Shown: piece after piece, positions 5,611 to 9,198 of the stretch
Numbering within the stretch: position 1 is the first letter of the stretch
Layout of the letters: each line of letters opens with the position of its first letter
Source: Betaproteobacteria bacterium UBA6904
GTDB taxonomy: Bacteria > Pseudomonadota > Gammaproteobacteria > Burkholderiales > SG8-39
Direction: 5' to 3'
Assembly (NCBI GenBank): GCA_002451175.1
Contig: DKBI01000007.1
Coordinates: 1-9,198, forward strand
DNA: 9,198 bases
Notes under the pieces: model-generated
Told to the model about the DNA's origin: nothing
What the model saw: the letters and a program-made list of their open reading frames with translations, nothing else
Databases searched by the model: none
Translations under genes and position numbers: made by a program

Positions 5611-6966
5611 GTGCCAGTCCCTTCCCGATTCACGCATTCCCAGGAGCAGCTGAGCGAGCTCGCGCAGGCGGTCTGCGACGCCGCGCGGCGTCTCGGCGCC
5701 ACGGCGTGGGAGTGCGAGGTCTCCGAGGGCTACGGGCTGTCGGTCAGCGTGCGCAAGGGCGCCGTCGACACGATCGAGCACAACCGCGACAAGGGCATCG
5801 GCGTGACGGTGTACAGCGGCGAACGGCCGCAGGCGCGGCGCGGGCACGCGAGCACCTCGGACTTCTCGCCGCAGGCGATCACGCAGACGGTCGAGGCGGC
5901 GATGGCCATCGCGCGCCGCACGGCGATCGACGATTGCGCCGGGCCGGCGGACGCGGCCAGCCTCGCGACCGCGTTTCCGGACCTCGACCTGTTCCATCCC
6001 TGGCATCTCAGCACGGAGGAGGCGATTGCCGTCGCGCGCCGCGCCGAGCGCGCCGCGTTCGCGCTGTCGCCGAAGATCCGCAATTCCGAGGGCGCGATGC
6101 TCTCGGCACAGCATTCGCAGTTCGTCATGGCCACCAGCGCCGGCTTCCTGCACGGGTTTCCGACGTCGCGCCATACGCTCTCGCTGTCCGTGATCGCGGA
6201 AGAGCGCGGCGCGATGCAGCGCGACGACTGGTACAGCGCGTCGCGGGTGCCGGAGCGGGTCGCCGACCCGGTGGCGCTGGGCCGTTACGCGGGCGAGCGT
6301 GCGCTGGCCCGGTTGGGCGCCCGCAAGATCGCGACCTGCAAGGCGCCCGTCCTGTTCGAGGCGCCGGTGGCGACTTCGCTCATCGGCACCTTCGTCTCGG
6401 CGGTGAGCGGATCCAACCTCTATCGCAAGACCTCGTTTCTCGTCGACGCGCTGGGCCAGTCGGTGTTCTCGCCTGTCGTTTCCATCGAAGAGCGGCCCTA
6501 CGAAGCCTGTGGTCTCGCCAGCTCGCCGTACGACGAGGAGGGCGTGGCGACGCAGGAGCGGACCGTGGTGCGCGACGGGATCCTGCAGGGCTATTTCCTC
6601 GGTTCCTATTCGGCGCGCAAGCTCGGCCTGCGCTCGACGGGCAGCGCGGGCGGCAACCACAATCTCGTCGTGCCGGGAGGCGGCGCGGATTTCCGCGCCA
6701 TGCTCAAGGCATTGCATCGCGGGCTGCTCGTCACGGACCTGCTGGGACACGGCGTCAACCTCGTGACGGGCGATTATTCGCAGGGCGCGGCCGGCTACTG
6801 GGTGGAAGGCGGCGAAATCGCCTACCCCGTGGAGGAGATCACGATCGCCGGCAATCTGCGCGACATGTTCCGCGGCATCGTCGCGGTCGGCAGCGACGCC
6901 ATCGTGCGCGGTTCGCGCCGCTGTGGCTCCATCCTGATCGACCAGATGACGATCGCCGGCGCCTGA
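5611..6966 (+). CDS. pmbA: Metalloprotease-like protein PmbA/TldE
   Basis: This 451-residue protein aligns with E. coli PmbA (TldE) throughout. Shared features include SEGYGLSVSVRKGAVDTIEHN early on, DLDLFHPW (about 127-134), the SAVSGSNLYRKTSFLVDALG segment, LASSPYDEEG, SYSARKLGLRSTGSAGG and VTGDYSQGAAGYWVEGGEI, ending in a strand with IDQMTIAGA. It has no HExxxH zinc motif, as expected for the TldE half. In the heterodimer TldD supplies the zinc site, and the complex trims modified peptides and labile proteins such as microcin B17 precursor and CcdA. tldD is not in the window. The start is the GTG at 5611, the first start codon in the frame, only 8 bases after the -10 TATCAT and without a Shine-Dalgarno, so the mRNA may be leaderless. 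Cytosolic. Confidence 0.95.
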   Translation: MPVPSRFTHSQEQLSELAQAVCDAARRLGATAWECEVSEGYGLSVSVRKGAVDTIEHNRDKGIGVTVYSGERPQARRGHASTSDFSPQAITQTVEAAMAIARRTAIDDCAGPADAASLATAFPDLDLFHPWHLSTEEAIAVARRAERAAFALSPKIRNSEGAMLSAQHSQFVMATSAGFLHGFPTSRHTLSLSVIAEERGAMQRDDWYSASRVPERVADPVALGRYAGERALARLGARKIATCKAPVLFEAPVATSLIGTFVSAVSGSNLYRKTSFLVDALGQSVFSPVVSIEERPYEACGLASSPYDEEGVATQERTVVRDGILQGYFLGSYSARKLGLRSTGSAGGNHNLVVPGGGADFRAMLKALHRGLLVTDLLGHGVNLVTGDYSQGAAGYWVEGGEIAYPVEEITIAGNLRDMFRGIVAVGSDAIVRGSRRCGSILIDQMTIAGA

Positions 6967-6979
6967 GGCCGGGCGCCGC

Positions 6980-7516
6980 GTGACTTGGCGGGCGCTGCTG
7001 GCCGCGGCGGCATGGTTTGCCGCCTGCACGGGTCTCGCGCAGCCTCGCGTGCCGGACGTGATCTTCGTGCCCACGCCGCAGGAGGTGGTCGAGGACATGC
7101 TGCGCCTCGCCGAGCTGAAGGCGGGGGACGTCCTCTATGACCTGGGATCCGGTGACGGCCGGATTCCGATTGCGGCTGCGGTGCGTGGCGGCATCCGGGC
7201 GGTCGGCATCGACATCGACCCCTACCGGGTCGACGAGGCGCGCGAAAATGCAAGGCGCGCGGGAGTCGCCGGGCAGGTGACATTCCAGCTCGGCGACGTG
7301 CTGACCGCGGACTTTCGCGAGGCGACCGTCGTGACGCTGTTCCTGCTGCCGGAGCTGAACCTGAAGCTGCGGCCGCGGCTGCTGCGGGAGTTGCGTCCAG
7401 GCACCCGCATCGTGTCGCATCAGTTCGACCTGGGCGACTGGCACCCGGACCGGCAGCAGGTGTCCAACGGTCGCATCCTCTATTTCTGGACGGTTCCTCC
7501 GAGAAACCCGGACTAG
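6980..7516 (+). CDS. Class I SAM-dependent methyltransferase with N-terminal export signal
   Basis: This 178-residue protein has a Rossmann methyltransferase core. Motif I is DLGSGDGR (54-61), and an acidic strand end follows at GIDIDP (76-81). LGD at 105-107 and LLPELNLKLRP (122-132) match a family of small, poorly characterised methyltransferases. Oddly, it starts with a basic MTWR, a hydrophobic stretch (5-15) and a possible cleavage near LA-Q21. FAAC (13-16) is an imperfect lipobox, so a lipoprotein is possible. That would put a SAM-dependent fold in the periplasm, where SAM is not normally available. The start is the GTG at 6980, 13 bases after pmbA, with a weak ribosome site. A GTG at 7049 would remove the signal but has no ribosome site. 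The substrate is unknown; protein-lysine methylation is a guess from distant relatives. Confidence 0.82.
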   Translation: MTWRALLAAAAWFAACTGLAQPRVPDVIFVPTPQEVVEDMLRLAELKAGDVLYDLGSGDGRIPIAAAVRGGIRAVGIDIDPYRVDEARENARRAGVAGQVTFQLGDVLTADFREATVVTLFLLPELNLKLRPRLLRELRPGTRIVSHQFDLGDWHPDRQQVSNGRILYFWTVPPRNPD

Positions 7517-7519
7517 GAG
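7515..7519 (+). promoter_or_regulatory. Ribosome binding site deciding the TTG start of the DsbA-like gene
   Basis: AGGAG overlaps the TAG stop of the methyltransferase gene and lies 6 bases before the TTG at 7526. It supports this rare start codon and coupled translation of the two genes. Confidence 0.75.
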
Positions 7520-7525
7520 AACGCT

Positions 7526-8161
7526 TTGGCAAAGAGCATCCGCATCGAGATCGCCTCGGACGTCGTCTGTCCCTGGTGCTACATCGGCAAGCGGCGCCTG
7601 GAGAAGGCGCTGGCGCTGCTCGCGGGGGAGGTCGAGGCGAGCATCGAATGGTTGCCGTTTCAGCTCAATCCGGGCATGCCGGAGGCCGGCATGGCGCGCG
7701 CCGAATACCGGCGCGCCAAGTTCGGCTCGCTGGAGCGCGGGCAGGCGCTGGACGCGCGCGTCGCGCGGGAAGGCGAGGGCGAAGGCATTGCGTTCGCGTT
7801 CGAGCGCATGCAGCGCACGCCGAACACCGTGGCCGCGCACCGGCTGATCGACCTCGCGCAGTCGCAGGGGCACGGCAACGCCGTCGTCGATGCGCTGTTT
7901 CGCGCGTACTTCGAGGAAGCGCGCGACATCGGCGATGCCGCCGTGCTCGACGCCGTTGCCCGTCAGTGCGGCGTGACCGGGTGGCCCGACGCGGCCGCGG
8001 GCGAGCGCGTCGAGGCGCTGGAGGAGTTCGTGCGCGAGCTGGGTATCTCGGGGGTGCCGACGTTCATCTTCGATCGCGCGTCGGGCGTGTCGGGCGCCTA
8101 CCCGCCGGAGCAGCTCGCCGCCGCGATCCGCGACGCCGCGGAGAAATCGGCGGCCGCGTAG
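7526..8161 (+). CDS. DsbA-family thioredoxin-fold oxidoreductase, FrnE type
   Basis: This 211-residue protein has the DsbA/FrnE layout: a beta strand, then CPWC (C15-C18) in SDVVCPWCYIGKRRLE. An inserted helical domain follows (about 60-155, with NTVAAHRLIDLAQ at 100-112), then the cis-proline loop SGVPTF (P178) and the closing SGAYPPEQL motif. The two active-site cysteines and the cis-proline are intact, so thiol-disulphide exchange is plausible. Family members include FrnE-like proteins and the related 2-hydroxychromene-2-carboxylate isomerases, which lack the CxxC pair. There is no signal peptide, so it should be cytosolic, unlike classical DsbA. The TTG start at 7526 is supported by AGGAG 6 bases upstream. 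It ends 31 bases before the convergent coxG gene and probably closes the pmbA transcription unit. Physiological substrate unknown. Confidence 0.9.
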   Translation: MAKSIRIEIASDVVCPWCYIGKRRLEKALALLAGEVEASIEWLPFQLNPGMPEAGMARAEYRRAKFGSLERGQALDARVAREGEGEGIAFAFERMQRTPNTVAAHRLIDLAQSQGHGNAVVDALFRAYFEEARDIGDAAVLDAVARQCGVTGWPDAAAGERVEALEEFVRELGISGVPTFIFDRASGVSGAYPPEQLAAAIRDAAEKSAAA

Positions 8162-8174
8162 GACCGCCATTCCT

Positions 8175-8191
8175 GCGCGGCGCGCCCGCGC
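8175..8191. terminator. GC hairpin between convergent genes, possible terminator
   Basis: GCGCGG (8175-8180) and CCGCGC (8186-8191) form a 6-base-pair stem with a 5-base loop in the 31-base gap between the convergent DsbA-like gene and coxG. No T-run follows on either strand, so intrinsic termination would be weak. Position supports it more than sequence does. Confidence 0.35.
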
Positions 8192-8192
8192 C

Positions 8193-8798
8193 TTACAGCA
8201 GGGTGATGAGCGCGACGAAGAATACGATCAGCGCGCCGGCGGCGAAGAACGCGAGCGAAGCCGGCTCGACGTCGGGCAGATCGGGATCGCGCGGCACGGG
8301 CGCGGGCAGCGCGTGCTCGGCGTGCTCTTCGACGGCGTGTGCGGCTGCGGCATGCATGGTGGACATCCTTTCGTTGAATGCCTGGAAGAATTCGGCGGCG
8401 ACCTTCTGGGCCGCGGCGTCGACGAGCCGCGAGCCGACCTGGGCCAGCTTGCCCCCGACGTTGGCCTTGGCCTGGTAGCTCAACAGCGTCTCCGCGCTGC
8501 CCTGCGGCGTCAGGCGGACCGTCGCGGAGCCCTTGGCGAAACCGGCGACGCCGCCCTGGCCTTCGAAGGACAGGGCATAGGCGTGCGGCGGGTTCGCGTC
8601 GGCGAGCACCATCCGGCCCTTGAACTTGGCGGTGACGGGACCGACGCGCGCCGTCATCAGCACGCGGTACTCGTTCTCGCTCACCGCCTCGATCGACTCG
8701 CAGCCGGGCACGCAGCCTTTGAGCACCTGCGGATCGTTGAGGGCCGCCCAGGTATCGGCCTGCGACGCCGGGATCCGCTGCTCGCCAGTCATTTCCAT
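8193..8798 (-). CDS. coxG: CoxG-family SRPBCC protein with C-terminal membrane anchor
   Basis: This 201-residue protein begins MEMTGEQRIPASQADTW and continues LNDPQVLKGCVPGCESIE, the usual opening of CoxG. An SRPBCC lipid/quinone-binding fold runs to about residue 148. A linker with several histidines (H149, H154, H159, H162) and prolines follows, then a single hydrophobic helix (about 181-200) at the C-terminus, which would anchor it to the inner membrane with the SRPBCC domain in the cytosol. CoxG proteins anchor Mo CO dehydrogenase and are implicated in handing its electrons to membrane quinone. The first ATG at 8798 is preferred: GGAG (8810-8807) lies 8 bases upstream. The ATG two codons later overlaps the coxE stop as ATGA but has a 14-base spacer. 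CoxG homologues also occur with CO-dehydrogenase-like enzymes of unknown substrate, so CO oxidation is not proven. Confidence 0.88.
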   Translation of the reverse strand: MEMTGEQRIPASQADTWAALNDPQVLKGCVPGCESIEAVSENEYRVLMTARVGPVTAKFKGRMVLADANPPHAYALSFEGQGGVAGFAKGSATVRLTPQGSAETLLSYQAKANVGGKLAQVGSRLVDAAAQKVAAEFFQAFNERMSTMHAAAAHAVEEHAEHALPAPVPRDPDLPDVEPASLAFFAAGALIVFFVALITLL

Positions 8799-9198
8799 GC
8801 GCGTTTCTCCACGTTTCTGGGCGCCGGCTCGGAAATCGCACGCGCGAGATCCACCAGGCTGTTCAGATTATGCACCGGCAGAAAGCGGTCGACGTGCGGC
8901 AGCATGGCCCGCACGCCCGCCGGCCGCGCCTCGAATTTCTCGTAACGCAGCAGCGGGTTCAGCCAGATCAGCTCGTGGCAGGACTTGTGCAGCCGCTGCA
9001 TCTCCTCGCTCAATCCTTCGCCCGCCTCGCGGTCCAGGCCGTCCGAGACGAGCAGCACGCAGGCGTTCTGGCCGAGCACGCGCCGGCTCCAGCGCCAGTT
9101 GAACTCGCGCAGGCAGGTGCCGATGCGCGTGCCGCCCGACCAGTCGCGGATCAGCTGCGCGACGCGTGCCATGGCGACGTCCACGTCGCGATGGCGCA
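8789..9198 (-). CDS. coxE: CoxE-family VWA protein (3' part only)
   Basis: The last 136 codons are present; the start lies beyond the right edge. The visible part is the C-terminal half of a VWA domain. DWSGGTRIGTCLREFN carries the second metal-site motif (the threonine of GGT), LLVSDGLDRE carries the third (SDG), and ELIWLNPLLRYEKFEA followed by HVDRFLPVHNLNSLVDLA is typical of CoxE C-termini. CoxE works with the AAA+ ATPase CoxD in maturing Mo CO dehydrogenase or related hydroxylases, probably at the metal-sulphur centre. Its stop overlaps the beginning of coxG, so the two are translationally linked. The other cox genes should lie to the right, outside the window. An ATG or GTG inside this stretch is not the real start, because the similarity runs to the edge. 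Confidence 0.85.
   Translation of the reverse strand, partial: RHRDVDVAMARVAQLIRDWSGGTRIGTCLREFNWRWSRRVLGQNACVLLVSDGLDREAGEGLSEEMQRLHKSCHELIWLNPLLRYEKFEARPAGVRAMLPHVDRFLPVHNLNSLVDLARAISEPAPRNVEKRAWK

Noticed and set aside
5599..7098. 499-residue minus-strand open frame opposite pmbA
   Set aside because: PmbA is identifiable end to end on the plus strand; this frame has shadow composition.
6839..8170. 443-residue minus-strand open frame opposite the methyltransferase and DsbA-like genes
   Set aside because: Both plus-strand genes have intact family motifs and AGGAG sits at the junction; the antisense frame has no motifs.

Overview
The window is about 9.2 kb of gene-dense, GC-rich DNA that looks like a proteobacterial chromosome, most likely betaproteobacterial. 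Support comes from the divergent darP (yjgA)/pmbA pair with mogA nearby, an arrangement I remember from betaproteobacteria, from a proteobacterial-type aldehyde:ferredoxin oxidoreductase (aorAB), and from a RavA/ViaA pair. No mobile element, tRNA, rRNA or CRISPR array was seen, and no gene-free gap exceeds about 170 bases.

Left part, minus strand (5588 down to 1): darP, a DUF3237/UPF0311 gene, mogA (molybdopterin adenylyltransferase), a small four-helix membrane protein, ravA (MoxR-type AAA+ ATPase), viaA (VWA protein), then a 171-base gap with possible regulatory repeats, aorA (a 16-cysteine polyferredoxin) and the first 41 codons of aorB (predicted tungsten catalytic subunit). darP to viaA is tightly packed, with three 4-base stop/start overlaps (GTGA, ATGA, TTGA) and two gaps of about 20 bases, so it probably forms one transcription unit. 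A pterin-cofactor enzyme, an AAA+/VWA chaperone pair and a tungsten-family oxidoreductase sit together, which suggests that cofactor supply, enzyme maturation and the client enzyme are clustered.

Middle, plus strand (5611 to 8161): pmbA (TldE), a methyltransferase carrying an N-terminal export signal, and a DsbA-like (FrnE-type) thioredoxin-fold protein, closely spaced. pmbA and darP diverge from a gap of only 22 bases that holds two overlapping, oppositely oriented -10 hexamers. Both mRNAs would be leaderless or nearly so.

Right end, minus strand (9198 down to 8193): the 3' part of coxE (VWA protein) and coxG (SRPBCC protein with a C-terminal membrane anchor). These are accessory genes of molybdenum CO-dehydrogenase-type clusters, and the rest of the cluster lies beyond the window. 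The window thus holds parts of two AAA+/VWA metalloenzyme-maturation systems, RavA/ViaA next to a predicted W enzyme and CoxE/CoxG from a Mo-enzyme-type cluster, with one mogA between them. Functions are assigned from remembered family sequences; no database search was run.
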